Origin: Cubamyces lactineus | Lineage: Eukaryota; Basidiomycota; Agaricomycetes; Polyporales; Polyporaceae | Direction of reading: 5' to 3' | Assembly: GCA_022376465.1 (NCBI GenBank) | Contig: JACDTU010000009.1 | Span: 1,302,001-1,366,000, forward strand | Length of the DNA stretch: 64,000 nt | Shown here: positions 38,073 through 49,927 of the stretch, piece by piece | How positions within the stretch are numbered: position 1 is the stretch's first letter | Layout of the letters: each line of letters begins with the position of its first letter | Notes under the pieces: generated by a model | Databases searched by the model: none | What the model was told of the DNA's origin: nothing | What the model saw: the letters and a program-made list of their open reading frames with translations, nothing else | Translations under genes and position numbers: made by a program

Positions 38073-38754
38073 GTTGATCCATTCTCGACGGAGGGATGTG
38101 CGTGGGCATTGTGATGCGCAACTCGCTGGGATGAAGTTATACGCGCTTTCGTAATGATTGCTACTAGAGTTTGCTTTGTCGTCCCTTGGTTCTCCGCTCT
38201 GCTACCTACCGTATAATATTCCATGATCACGACTACATCTCACCTGCTTAGTATATCTGGGTAATGAAAGAGTGCAGGCACAGATCCGACCCATATCGCA
38301 ACTCCATGGCTTTCATCTCATGACAGACTTGAGTATAACGAACCTCTCGCTACAAGGCAAACAAAGTCGTGTATTTCGTCGAAGAACATGTGTAAACTTG
38401 GGATACATCAACGCATCGACATCAACATCGTGAGCATCGTAGGTACACATGGCGCAGCCAAGGGGAGGAAGACATCTATGCGTCACTCCGTCCGAGGATC
38501 ACGAGCCCGCAGGTTTATACATCAGAAGAGACGCAGGAGCACACGATATCACAAGGTTCACCGGCCGACCAGCGAGCGCCGTCAAGAGTACAGCAGGGAC
38601 AGAGGACACGGACGAGGGTGGATGGACACTGACACAGGGATATCGACAACCGTGCGATGGGGAATTCAACGTAGCGCTAGCTCGCGCCGTGCGAAGCGCC
38701 AATGGGTGGTGGCAAACCCTCAACGCTCAACGTTCGACGCGAACGGTAACAGAC
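38073..38754. other. Convergent intergenic region
   Basis: About 0.7 kb between the 3' ends of Vps1 and the BCS1-like gene. Long open frames on the plus strand run into the BCS1 gene antisense to its coding exons and are not genes. Nothing else was recognised. Confidence 0.55.
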
Positions 38755-41700
38755 TCAGGCCGGGGCCGATGCGTCTGCAGACGACTGCTGTGGCTTGACG
38801 GACACCCACTTTTCCTTGCCCGCAGCGGACGCATCCGCTGCCGGCTCAGAGGACTCCGGCGCCTTCTCAGCCTTGTCGGGCTCCTCCTCGGACGTGACGC
38901 TCTCTTCCGTATCGGCGTCCGCGCCGCTTGTGTTCTCAGATTCGGACGCGGAGGTAGACTCCGCCGAGGTTGCGCTCTCCTTAGCCGACGACGACCCTTC
39001 GGTCGCGGACGTGCTCTCATCAGGCGTAGGCGTGTCGCTCTCGGGCGGAGCAGCGGCCGCGGGGGCTTTGGCGGCTTCGCGGAGTGCGCTCCGCTTGCCT
39101 TTCACGCGGCCTTCTTTCTTCTCAGTCTTCTGCAGCGTGCACTTCGCGTGAGTATGTACTCGACAGGGCAAGGCCACAATCGGACGATCATACCTCTTTC
39201 GCGGCCTTCTCTTCCTTCTGGAGAGAACGCGAGCTGGTTAGCACGACTGCTGCAGAGACACGGTCGACTCGAATACCTCTTTCGCTTCCGCTTCTTCCTT
39301 CTGGTAGACACGCTGGTCGTCAGCACGCACCCAGGAAGACGTCAACGCAACGTAAACGAACCTCTTTCTTGGCCTTCTCCTCAGCTTCTCTCTTCTCCTT
39401 AGCTTCGCGCTTCCCGGGGATGTCAGCCGGCGTCCGCACACTCCTTGGGATGACGAAGCAGTGCGCTCACCTCCTCCTTTTCCTTCTTGAGCTTTTCGCG
39501 CATTTCACGCTCGGAGACGACCCTGGGAACATCATCAGCGGGATCACACAACGGAACCGGCCGCCCGACGTACCATGCCGCAACCTCGTCGACGCACTCC
39601 CGCGGGCGGGTCTTGTTCCTGAGAAGATAGCCCTGCAACGCAGCGACCTATACACACGGTCAACCCAACGTGACTCGCTACGGAGAGGAGAGGCAACTGC
39701 CACGTACGCTTAGCTCGTTCTCAGGGATCGCGTCTGCGAAACGCTTAGCGAGATCCGAAATTTCCTCTTCAGAAAGGAGGGGGATAGAGTGTGCAGCGCG
39801 CTTGCGCTTCGACTCTGCAAGGTTCGCCGAGGATGTGGCGTCTGCAGGATGCTTCGCATCCGCGGGGGCAGCTGACGGGGATGCCGCGGTCGTTGCTGCG
39901 GGGTTACTCGGTCGCGCGGGGAAGAAGCACTTGAAAATGCCCTCCGCTTGCCACTTTGTGGCGTGTTTGAAGTTGACCCAGACATCCATCCGACCGGGGC
40001 GGCTAAGCGCGGGATCCAGTCGCTCTATGTGGTTTGTCGTCGCGAACAGAAGACTGTCCGATGTGATAAGTTAGGCACCTCTCTGTGTGAGAGATCGCAG
40101 TAGCGGGTCAAGTAACGTACCGGCCCTCCGCCGCTGCAACGCCATCAAGGCTGTTCAACAAGCCACTCAAGCTCAGAGTCGACCCGTCGTTATCATCCTT
40201 ATTCTTGGCGGACGAAGAGGACGAACTCGATGAGGAGGTGGTTGTTGGCGCTCCCGTCGAGGTTTCGTCACGGGAGATCCCGCGGGTAAATGCAGCATCG
40301 AGATCTTCTAGAAGCAAGATACATCTGTTGAGATAGAATGTCAGTACCGTACACGGGCGGTCATCAGCGACACCACTGACCTGGATGGTACGTTACCCAT
40401 CAACGTCGTCAATGTGTTGTCGCTCATGCTAGTGTGTGGTTAGCACGTCATTGCGGCTTCAGAACTTGGTTCACCTACCCCTTGAGGAGAGGCTGACTAC
40501 GTAAATGTCAAGCCCAAGCTCTCCAGCCAGACTGTGAATGAGAGACGTCTTCCCACTGTTTGCGGAGATTGAGTGCACGAGAACATGGCCGGCGGTAGAG
40601 TACGTACCTGCCGGGGACCCCATGGAGCAGGTACCCGCGCCTGAACGGAATACCTATCAGGCGATTAGCAACCGTGACCTAGTAAGATTGGGCCGGCACC
40701 ACTCTAACCTCTCTCAGCATACCTTCAACGCATGCCGTCAGCGAAGCTTCTTGTGAAATGCCGGAGCACTCACCAATCCTCCGACGCCAGGAAGTCCTTG
40801 CAGTCGGCAAGGATCATGTCCTTTACGCCCGGCTCCAGTACAATCGAGCTCATGGGTCGCTTCTGACGCGCCCCGTTCCAGCGCCAGCACCCGTACGTAC
40901 TAACAAGGTTTGAAACAGAACGTCAGAGGCGCGCGAGGCAAACGACGTCGAAGCGGGCATCACGTACGTATCCGCCATGAAGATGTGTACCCGGTGCTCC
41001 GCATCTTTCTCGTACTCACGCTTGGCCTCCAGTACGAGCCTCTTGAGGATGTCGTTATTACGTGCGACGACGCTACCCCGGTGTTTAAATGAAGCCCCCT
41101 GATAAGACGTACGATCTCAACACGAACATACCTAATTTTGAGTTCGGCGCATGAACCGTAGTCTTGGTAGCGCTTGGTGCGCGTTATCTGAAAATTTCCA
41201 TGTGTCATCAGCACTTGCATAGAAGACATCAGAGAAGAGCGCAGTGCTGAGCGACATACCCGAAGCCAATGCCCGCGGTAGTAGATCGTATGCGTGGTAT
41301 CTGGCGTAATGATGGGGACGGCGTAATGAGCGTGATGTCATGCGCGTACCTACGCGAGCGGATTGATGAAGCTCTTACCCATACTAGGCACGATCGCGAC
41401 TGCTCCGAGGTTCAAGCTCAGCTCCCGACGTTCACTTCCTGAATGCGAACACACGACCACCCACCTTTACGCCTCCGGCCGCCCCCCTGGTGGAACTCGC
41501 CGCTTTCCTCCTCTCATCTTCGTTCTCCTCTTCCAGATCCCCTGTCGTCTTCTGCGTGATGCCATGCCGACTGACGGAGCGCGTCGTGATGTCGAATTCC
41601 CGGCTACGACCCCAGGCGGGTTGCTAAATCGGTGCATTCGTTTCAGTTCGGCGGCACTCATCCTGGGAAGTCACCTGGCAAGACACCTGCCTTCGACAGC

Positions 41701-42070
41701 CAATGCATCAACCTGTGCGGTGTTAGTCAGTGAATGGAAGGGGCTGGGTTCGCACCGGCGCAGACGCACCAGTCATATGGATATCTCCTGGCTGAAGTGG
41801 GCTGTCAGGAAGAACGCTGCGGGGAAATAGACGGTAAGATGCGGTCGCCGGCCAGGGGAGCGTTTCTCACAGTCAATGAATCCGTTCCAGGCCGAGACGG
41901 ATGCTCGCCGTGCGGTCTCCACAGTACCGCCGATGACGACGAGTTTCTACCACGGGTCGTTGAGGACCTGCCTCGACTTGAACGCCACGATGATGGGACA
42001 TACCAGAGTATCCTGTATAGGATTGCTGTTGCCGGAGAGCGGCGAGAGCAGGTTCCTTTAAGGCCTGCAT
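38755..42070 (-). CDS. BCS1-like AAA ATPase, 5' half disrupted
   Basis: Member of the expanded fungal family related to mitochondrial chaperone Bcs1. The likely start is ATG 42070 ([15 protein letters not shown]). Conserved pieces in order: [87 protein letters not shown], Walker A in [17 protein letters not shown] (an intron splits it after GVPG), SLSSRG, Walker [43 protein letters not shown] (arginine-finger region). The C-terminus is a Lys/Glu-rich helix made of small exons, then an acidic Ser/Glu tail ending ASAPA. The AAA half is intact. The N-terminal half has an in-frame TAG after LNDPW and a frameshift after [10 protein letters not shown], so the gene is either decaying, started elsewhere, or carries sequence errors. 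Confidence 0.8.
39194..39300 (-). other. Two 24-nt repeated microexons in the BCS1-like gene
   Basis: Exons 39277-39300 (KEEAEAKE) and 39194-39217 (KEEKAAKE) are each exactly 24 nt, phase 0, flanked by gt/ag sites. The preceding 48-nt exon encodes [16 protein letters not shown], twice that length. They look like a duplicated exon unit lengthening a charged helix. Confidence 0.7.
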
Positions 42071-44884
42071 GATGTCGAGAGGAGGGACAGAGGGGGAGAG
42101 CGAAGACGCGAAGGGTGAGGGACGGGGAGGGTTTATAACCCCGTTCGGGGCCTCGTGTCGGACCGTCTGAGAGCAAGGCCCAAGAGCGCGCTAACGGAGT
42201 GGTCGGGCCAAATCGTTCGGAAGGAGGAATCCTGGCACCCGCTGCAGGCGGCGCGCGATCTGGAGATTGGACCGAGCGGATTGTTAGTCGAATTTGCGCA
42301 CGATAAGTCGAAGCCGACCCTGAGCTGGCGGAGTTGATCATGAGAGGCCTGGACGAGCGACTTGCCTTAGCGGGGAACGTGTATTAGCGGAAATGCAGAT
42401 ACGCCACCACACACCGCCGCCCGCGACGCACGTCGCTGAGACCACTACGTATTTCTTACCGTCTTGGGTGAGTGCAGCAGGCGAGGCATCCGTATATCAT
42501 GTTTGAAGCTTCAAGCTCGAGGTGTGCTCGTCATCCCCATGCGAACGGAGCGATGATGCTTTTTCGAGCACGCAGCCTGCCCATCCCGTCGTTAAACTCA
42601 AAGCTGCGCCCCGTGCCACGGCTGCTATAATAGTCATTCCTAGACCTGGCGATCAGACCTCTCGCCGACCCCAACGCCTTCCTCTTGACACACGCTCCTC
42701 GTCGGAGTTCTCAGGGCAACAGCAACACTGTCTCCCAGATATTGAGCGCTCTGCCCACTTTTGTTGATGGTGCGGAACTAGTGTGGTTTTCAAACTGCCA
42801 CTGCTCGGGGCCACACTTTACAGCCAGTGGGTGGTCTTCTCATTTGTGGGGGCCGGCGGGCAAGCAAGCGACCAACGGTGGGCGCGCTGCGGCAGAACGG
42901 TCCGCCCCTGACGTCGCCCGCTTGCGGCAGAGCGCGCCAGTCGTGAGCCGCAGAACGACGCCGGCTGAGTCTGCTGAGATCAATTGCTCTCACACAGACA
43001 CCTGTCGGCTGCGAGGAGCACATGGCCCGCTGAGAATGCTGATTCGCGCAGCAAATGCGTCGGGTTGCGCGGACCTCGCCTTCGTCGTCAGAAGGGATGA
43101 CCACACATCGCACAGAGGAAATGGAAGACGGACTGACAGTTCGACACCGGGGCGTCTGCTCGGCCGTTGTCCCACTCGCGCCGCACAAACTAAGACCATC
43201 CGCCCGCAACGAGGAACGTGCAGGTTAGGGAACGCTTCGCTCGCTGTACGTATGCATCTGGGAATCACGCCTCCGGTATTAGATCCGCGTCCCGTTCGCA
43301 CATCCTGGTGGCAAAAAGCGTAGCACGGTGTTTGCTCCTTGCGCGACGGCGAGAGTAAACGGCAAACGACGTGGGGAGGGAGTTGCCTCATACGGGCGTC
43401 CTCGGGAACAAGTTCGATCCGTCACACGTAAGAGAGAAGGGGGGCTATTGACCGCGACTTACCTCTCAGAAACTCCAGGATTCATGTCCCGCCTTCACCG
43501 GTTACATTCTCCAAGGTTCTGTGCCCAAGATCGTTATGTCATAGTGAGCGAAGATTCACGCAGCATGAACGGGGGCGCGGTCAACGAGGCACTTCCTTCC
43601 ACACTCGTACGCGCAGCTCACGGTTCATCGGGGCGAGCCAAGGGAAGGCTGTGTCAGCTAGGGTTACGGGGTCACTACCCCGCCTTGCACAACTTCAGCG
43701 CACTTGGTCGATATTCGACTTGTGCCGCCTCGTGACGCGATGGTTGACTTTTGAGGTAATGATGAGACACCAGATACGCCCATACCACGCGTTTTTGATA
43801 ATCCAGGGAGCATGGCGTCCTTCGATAGACAAACTAACGAGAAGCAGCCCCGACTCGTGTTCGTTGCCTAGATAGACCTTGAATGAACGCCACGCAGTGA
43901 GATGCAAGGCGAGACGCATCGAATCAATTGGGCAACTGTGCCCGAGCTTGAGGGTACAATAGATCGTCGGCCTTCGTGTTGAACGTGCGACATCCGGAGA
44001 ATACCCAGAAGCTCCACAACAAAGCAGAAGCCCAGAACCCAAGGATAAGGTGGTGCTCGTCCTCGACGGTCAAGGCAGGAACGAGGGTGGCAAGCCAAGA
44101 TGGAAGATGTAGCCAGTAGGAGAACAACCCGAGCAGCATGGGATGTGGGAATCCAGGACGCGCTGTGCTTCTGGAGCGGCTAGATCAGGAACATAGCGCG
44201 AGAAAACACAATAATCTTGGGAACGCGGGCCATCGCGATGTAACCTAGACGGCCTATACACAATTCAGGAAGGGAATGCCTCGTTCTTGCAGAGGAGGGC
44301 AACATCATATCTGCTTAACCACATACCGCACCCGCAGTACACCAGACCGCAGAGCCCGCCGCAGATCAAACGCTTCTACTAATAAGCAACGGCGGCGAAG
44401 TTGGCATGTTCCGTAGACTGACTCACTGCGACGGGCCCGAGCGAGGCGCCCCGCTGAGTATTGCAGAGTGGCCCAGCAGACCGTATTCTGTTGGAAGCGG
44501 ATCAGAATAGTCCACGCGCTCATCGCCCGCCGAGCTCTGAACGGCAGGATCATGAGGCTCTTGTGCGGAAAGATCGCACACCGAGGGAGGACCTACACGG
44601 TTGTTGATACCGAGCCCTAGCGCACGAGATACCGGTCACCGGTGTGTTGTGGGAACGCGAACAGAGATCGAGCTCCGCATCCCTGACAGCACGGGGTTTG
44701 CAGTCGCAAAGTAGTCACTGCGCCTCGGCCACGCCTTCAAGAGGGAAGATCACAGGCCGACATGGGCGGAAGAGAACGCACGAATGCGATTACTGATTAT
44801 GTTACAATAGGTTCTACGGAATTTCGGTCAGCACAAGATTGAATGTGGGGCTGTTGACTCACGTATAGATCCGGTTCGCATACA
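42071..44884. other. 2.8 kb without an identified gene
   Basis: Holds the BCS1-like promoter at its left side (a TTATAAA-like box near 42131-42140 on the minus strand) and the Sys1 3' flank at its right. Open frames up to 212 codons (42685-43323 plus; an overlapping 133-codon frame minus) show no recognisable domain. On the minus strand between about 43.9 and 44.6 kb there are exon-like pieces with good splice sites and hydrophobic character, treated as a separate low-confidence entry. Confidence 0.5.
43924..44553 (-). CDS. Possible small membrane protein, unrecognised
   Basis: Tentative. Exon-like segments on the minus strand: 44553 down to a donor near 44428 (MILPFRARRAMSAWTILIRF..., donor gtgagt); a short segment ending at donor gtatgt; then a hydrophobic stretch with YWLHLPSWLATLVPALTVED and HLILGFWASALLWSFWVF, ending ARAQLPN with TGA at 43924. 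The last part would make two membrane helices. I do not recognise the family and could not join all segments into one frame. It may be a lineage-specific gene, a remnant, or chance. Confidence 0.22.
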
Positions 44885-45702
44885 TTAGTCCTGCCTGAGA
44901 AGGCTACCCATCTCCATGTTATCGTCGCCATCGGGCGGTGCGGAGGCTACCACGAGGCCCTCGGTCATCTCTCTCTTTACGCATGCTTGCTCGGCGAAGA
45001 TGACAGTGATTGCAGTGCCAATGCATACGATCGCCCAGAAGAAAATGGAAGTGGGGATCGCAGCAGAGTAGTACGTTGTGAGGACCATATGATTGAAGAG
45101 GAGCGTGAGCGCGAAGTCGAGTATCAGTCGTGGTCGCCGAATCAAGGCATATAGATAGTAGACGCTGTCGGGGGTAGAGTGAGCATTCTGGATTGAGTTC
45201 TTGGTAAGACGGATTTCGATGTGACGTACTCGGCGGCGGACGCTGCTATCCAGCATATAGCGATAATCCAACATCGCACGGGATCCACCTGTCTAAAACC
45301 CATCTGTAGAGATGGGGTGAGACCGACCTGCTTTCCGCCGCTCCAGACGGAGTGTAAGGATTTCCAGGGGCCTTCTCCAGGTAGTGCACGGGTCGTTGGT
45401 CGTCCGGCCATTTCCCGCCAGTCCATGATCATGCCTGATAGATTGTGCGATTAGGACGAAACAACGGAGTGTATACACGAGGCATACCAACATTAGCTGC
45501 GCCCCCTTCGTACTCCAGCGATCCAGGCTCCGCGAACATGACGAGTAAGGGAGGGATGAGAACTGAGAGCGTCACATAGTGCAGGGTCTGTAGTGCGATG
45601 ATCTGATACGATGTGAGTAACTGCTGAGACGGGAGGCAGTAGAAGCATGTATAGAACCTGAGAAATGATGAGGACAGGGTCCCATCCTGTCGACTTGGCC
45701 AT
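44885..45702 (-). CDS. sys1: Golgi integral membrane protein Sys1
   Basis: Four-helix Golgi protein that recruits the GTPase Arl3 to the trans-Golgi. ATG 45702 starts MAKSTGWDPVLIISQ, the family's invariant WDPxLI start. Exon 2 gives IIALQTLHYVTLSVLIPPLL and a loop with PGSLEYEGGAANV. Exon 3 encodes a fungal-type hydrophilic loop (MIMDWREMAGRPTTR...WKSLHSVWSGG) followed by RCWIIAICWIAASAAE. The last exon gives YYLYALIRRPRLILDFALTL, FNHMVLTTYYSAAIPTSIFF (the family's HxxxxxxYxxxxP segment) and a helix WAIVCIGTAITVIFAEQACV, ending MEMGSLLRQD with stop at 44885-44887. Confidence 0.93.
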
Positions 45703-46444
45703 CGTCGACGCGCCAGGCGATGGTCGCGGTGGGCGTGGTCGATATGAAGACAGCTTGAGAGTGGCACAAGCCGTAGCAGCCCAAAGTGGCACGGGCGCCA
45801 AAATCACGGCAACGGCCGATCCCTGCGTGTGCGCTGCGACTCGTTTGAACTTCACTTGGGAACTCTTGGACCTCTAAGTCTCCTTCACATCTGTTCATGG
45901 TCAAAGCTGCACATCAATTGGCAAGTAAGGACTTGTAGCCACCGCCTTCACAAATATATACTAACATATCTATCCCACACATTCACACGTTCATCTAGTT
46001 CGAGAGATATGTTACTCAGATCTTGGAGCGATCCACTTCGCAACGTTGACGTCTATCACCAAGCAACTTCGCCGATTCTGTGAATTGCTCAGATGTACTT
46101 CGACCCAGTAAGATAAGCACAGCATCTACGCAGCAAACGGTACCATTGCTACATGCATAGAGCACATACGAACAGTGGGCCGCACCGTGCAAGTACCTCG
46201 CTGAGATGTGAGTCGCGCCGCTTGCCCGCATTGACCAGGATTTGGTGCGGCCGTGCAGTGCTTCATCGATTGCGAGGCCGGGCAATGGAATGCCACGAGG
46301 GCTATGTCCAAGCTCATATTTTTGTCAAAGAGACGTAGCTAGTATTTAGTTGCCTTCTCGTCATGACCTATGTGCCAAAGACAGCGGTACACTCACACTA
46401 CACCCTCATTGAAGTCCTCATCAATACGCGAACACGGCAGCGCA
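45703..46444. other. Intergenic, divergent promoters of Sys1 and MYND paralogue A
   Basis: About 740 bp between divergent start codons. Near paralogue A it contains a TATTTAG box (46343-46349) and the word GTCCAAGCTC (46306-46315), which recurs upstream of paralogues B and C. Confidence 0.5.
46306..46315 (+). promoter_or_regulatory. Shared promoter word, paralogue A
   Basis: GTCCAAGCTC, about 130 bp before the paralogue A start. The same decamer occurs at 48471-48480 before paralogue B and inverted at 50376-50385 before paralogue C. Function inferred only from recurrence. Confidence 0.35.
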
Positions 46445-47719
46445 ATGGGTGAGATGACGCGTCTCTCATTCATCTGGGACAACCGCTAACATATCTCACA
46501 TCCAGACCCCATCCTCGACAAGTACCTCACAATCAGACGGGCATGTCTGTATGAATATTGCGCCGAGCCTACCGTCGACGACGCGTACCAGTTCTCCAAA
46601 CAGGGTTTCGCTGCATGTAGACTGAGACAACTCAACTCCGACGCCGACGCTGGGAGCGACATTCCCTTGAGACTCGAGTACGCTTTACGGTAGGTGTTAT
46701 TGTCAAATGATGCTGACTACCGTCTGACCCCGATGCCCATTCCCAGGTGCCTCAGTGGGTGGGACACCAACACCGGTGGCAAGATGTGTCCTGAACGAGC
46801 TCTCTTCTACCTCCGCCCGATAATTAACCCCACGCAGAATAGCGGCGCGGCGATAGACGACTGCTCCTCGACGACGCCGCCAGACAGGCCGCATCCGGAC
46901 CTGCGGCTCCAAGCACACTCTATCGCTGCATACGCGTATGTCAAGAAATACTACGCGACCGCGAATGAGTTTCAGATGATAGCGTACGAGGCATTGTGTT
47001 TGCCACGCGATGGCGTACAAGTCGACCCTCTTGACCCCCTCGATAACATCATATGTGCAATCAACCGGGCAAATTGGCTCGCGCGCATGCAGTTCATCAC
47101 ACCTGCGGTGCTCATGGCAGGATTCGCGTTCAAAGCCCTCGCGAAACGTCTTGGGGTCGACTATGAGCAGTTCAAGCACTTCCGACCTCTGTGGCGTGCG
47201 CTGGAGGAGAGGGAGAAGGAGCTCCGGGAAGCGGATCGCCAGAAGAAGAGGCCAACAGGTTCTTCGCTGCCTGGCCTTTTCGTCTGTGCAGCGTCAACAT
47301 GTCCAGTGAAAAAGCCGGACATGCACCATATGGTGACGCCATGTTATGGGTCCTGCCCTCTGGACATCAAGCCTTCCTACTGCAGCGACCAGTGTCGGAC
47401 CAGTGTACGTACCCTTCTCGTCTTTGAGATAACATATATTGACGGAAGCACTGCACAGGATTGGCCTAGGCATCGCGCGATATGCTGCCCGAGGGAGTCA
47501 ACCGAAATCCCGCCTACTGTCTCGCTCGACGGGAGAACCCGCGACCGCTTGGTCTCTAAAATGGAGATAAAGGGTCCGGTGGAGCAGCTTGAACGCGTTC
47601 TTGACACGGAAGGGAATAGATCTGACCCTCGGGATGGCAAGGTCTTGTGGATGTTGGATGTTCCCTCGGCTAACGACCCCAGAAAGTCAGAGAGGTACGC
47701 CTTGAAGCGGTACGAATGA
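46445..47719 (+). CDS. MYND-finger protein, tandem paralogue A
   Basis: First of six tandem paralogues. Four exons: 46445-46448 (ATG plus G), 46506-46689, 46747-47404, 47459-47719, giving 368 residues with all frames agreeing. N-terminus DPILDKYLTIRRACLYEYC; exon 3 opens RCLSGWDTNTGG; then AHSIAAYAYVKKYYAT, the helical core ANWLARMQFITPAVLMAGFA and LGVDYEQFKHFRPLWRALEE. The MYND-type finger follows: CAASTC, CYGSC, YCSDQC, and HRAIC after the third intron (C-x4-C, C-x3-C, C-x3-C, H-x3-C). C-terminal strand-like tail RDGKVLWMLDVPSANDPRK ending ERYALKRYE. Function unknown; MYND fingers usually bind proline-rich protein motifs. No SET domain is present. Confidence 0.82.
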
Positions 47720-48397
47720 GAATGCATTTCTGTGGATACATGATATGAAATAAGGACTTCGTATTCAATCTTGTGTAGTGGTAGAATCATTGACTTTCAC
47801 AGTGTAGGCTGCAGGAGAGCGTCGGTCGCAATGGAGCTTAGACGCCCATAGCACGGCAATGACCGGGCTCGCACTCGCACGCTCTCGGCGACGGATACGC
47901 AACTTGTTGCGATGTACTTACCTCGACTACGTATAGCGCTTTGAGCTACACCACACACTGTCACCAACATTCGGTAACAAGTTCCCCGTTATGGACCGAG
48001 TAACAGCTCAAGTCTGTCATTTGTTCGTGACTATGCGGAGAGCTGAATGCACTGTTAGTAGAGAACGATCCCGGGCCAGTGCTAGCATCGATGTCTTCAT
48101 CAGTCAAATCGAAGAAGCGCAACGATACGCGACGCCATGCTGGCTATCTGCTGGGTACAGCATACTTTGGGTTAAATTGTAGGAATCCACCAGAACCAAC
48201 TATGTGGACTGCGCGGCACTACCGGTACAAATAGTACTTGGACATTGTTAGCCAACACCGGAGCTCTGATTTGCTTGGAGGGCATGTTAGGTATGTGAAT
48301 TGTTGTGCGCCTGAGGGACGAAGCACGCCGGGTGTGTCCCATAGTATCGTCTACATTGAGCCACTCACTATTATTGACTGAGCTTTGACTTTCGCCT

Positions 48398-48480
48398 TCA
48401 AGCTCCGATGGGGACCCATCGTGCTGCGAATGGCGAGACTAAACCGGTGCGGCCATGGAGTCAAGCTCATGTCCAAGCTC
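48398..48480 (+). promoter_or_regulatory. Cluster of AAGCTC promoter words, paralogue B
   Basis: TCAAGCTC at 48398-48405 and 48461-48468, and GTCCAAGCTC at 48471-48480, all 150-230 bp before the start. Related words lie before paralogues A and C. Confidence 0.35.
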
Positions 48481-48518
48481 GGAGCGTGGTATGTGCTTTG
48501 ACGTCCGCTCATGCTCAG

Positions 48519-48525
48519 TATATAT
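48519..48525 (+). promoter_or_regulatory. TATA box, paralogue B
   Basis: TATATAT about 105 bp before the proposed start at 48630. Confidence 0.45.
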
Positions 48526-48629
48526 GTACCCTTCGTCCAAGGCTCTACTCGTCGAACCAAGCAGCCTCACACCGATAACGACCTTCATCCAATTTTCCTC
48601 ACCAAGCAGAGAAGATTGTAAAGGCAGCT

Positions 48630-49927
48630 ATGAGTAACGGTGCGACGGTGTATATCTAGTCTCATGAACCTCCGTTGACTGATGCCGCTTCCAGAGAGTA
48701 ATAGCCTCAACAAATACCTTGCAATCAAGCGGCAATGTTACTACGAGTATCATTTCGACCCGCTTCAGCTTCCCCAGGATTCTGGATATAGTCCAACGTT
48801 GATAGGCAAACTCAAGAAGGAAGCAGAAGGGGGTAACGATATCCCCTACAGGCTCGAGTGCGCATTGAGGTACGTACGGCTGCTCAACACCCAGTCTTCG
48901 TTATCTGATCTCTCTGACCTGTGCCACCCAGTTATCTCAGTGGATGCGCCACGAACGGCTGCGAAAGCCCAGAGATCGCGCTCTACTACCTGGACCCACT
49001 TATCTACCCACAATGGGACACTGACGTGGTTTTGGACCGCCACTACATTGCGTCGCTCCCGGAAACGACTCAGCCAGAGCAGATCACCAGAGCACACTCG
49101 CTCGCTGCATACGCGTACCTCAAGAAATACTATGCGACCGAGGAAGAGCGCCAGAGAATCGCACAGCACGCACTTTCGTACCCCCGCAATGGAACGCAGG
49201 CCGACATCCTCGACCCGCTGGACAACATCATACGCGCGGCGAGCCATGCGAACTGGGTCGCAAGTATGCGCATGATGACACACGCGGCGCTCTCCGCGGG
49301 ATTCGCGTTCAGGGCCGTCTCAGAATTTCTTGGCGTCAACTTTGAGGAGTACAGTCATTTCCAGGCTTTGCGGCGTGCCCTGGACCAGCGGGATAAAGAG
49401 ATGCGGGAGATTGAATGCCAGGCGAGGATATCAGCAGGGCATCCGCTGCCCGACCCGAGAGTATGTGCGGGTCCTACGTGCGAAGTGAAGCCATTGGAGA
49501 TGCACAAGATCACCGTCGTACCGTGTGACGGGCGTTGTCCCTCGTACATGAAGCCTTCTTACTGCAGCCACCAGTGTCGGGAATCAGTGCGTATCGTTTG
49601 AATACATGAGTTACGACCGCTGACCGGAAAGTTGTGTAGGACTGGGCCAAACACCGCGCAATTTGTAGCCCAAGAGCCTCGTCAGAGGATCTGCCGCCGA
49701 ACACTATCAAGCTGAACAGCAAGGAATCACGTCGTCGCCTTCTTGCTTACATGCGGAGCATGGAGCCCATAGATCCGCTGGAAAACCTCGACTTTGTGCC
49801 GTACAGAGACTCAGAGGAAGGGTCTCGGGCTGGCTCTCGGAATGGTCGGGTGTTATTTGCCATGGATATGCCCTCCTCGTTCGGCTCTAACGAGGCGGGG
49901 AGGTACGCTATGAAGTACTACGAGTGA
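48630..49927 (+). CDS. MYND-finger protein, tandem paralogue B
   Basis: Second of six. Exons 48630-48633 (ATG plus A), 48695-48869, 48932-49586, 49640-49927; 373 residues, frame consistent. Start chosen to match the 4-nt first exon of paralogues A, C, E and F; an alternative start without that intron is ATG 48682 (MPLPESNSLNKYL). N-terminus SNSLNKYLAIKRQCYYEYHF, then YLSGCATNGCE, AHSLAAYAYLKKYYATEEE, ANWVASMRMMTHAALSAGFA and LGVNFEEYSHFQALRRALDQ. Finger: CAGPTC, CDGRC, YCSHQC, DWAKHRAIC, all eight ligands present. Tail NGRVLFAMDMPSSFGSNE ending RYAMKYYE. Function unknown. Confidence 0.8.

Larger units (their letters stand above)
47720..48629. other. Intergenic, promoter of paralogue B
   Basis: About 0.9 kb without coding signal. 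The part next to paralogue B has TCAAGCTC (48398-48405 and 48461-48468), GTCCAAGCTC (48471-48480) and a TATA box (48519-48525). Confidence 0.5.

Noticed and set aside
38449..39402. 317-codon plus-strand open frame
   Set aside because: Its right half is antisense to the BCS1-like C-terminal exons and its left half has no motif; Arg/Ser-rich chance frame.
42685..43323. 212-codon plus-strand open frame and overlapping minus-strand frame
   Set aside because: No domain, no splice logic, and both strands open through GC bias; cannot be supported as a gene.
48682..48694. Start of copy B at ATG 48682
   Set aside because: It would be in frame with the conserved part, but it overlaps the acceptor that the four sister genes use after their 4-nt exon, and no sister has a matching leader. 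Kept only as an alternative.
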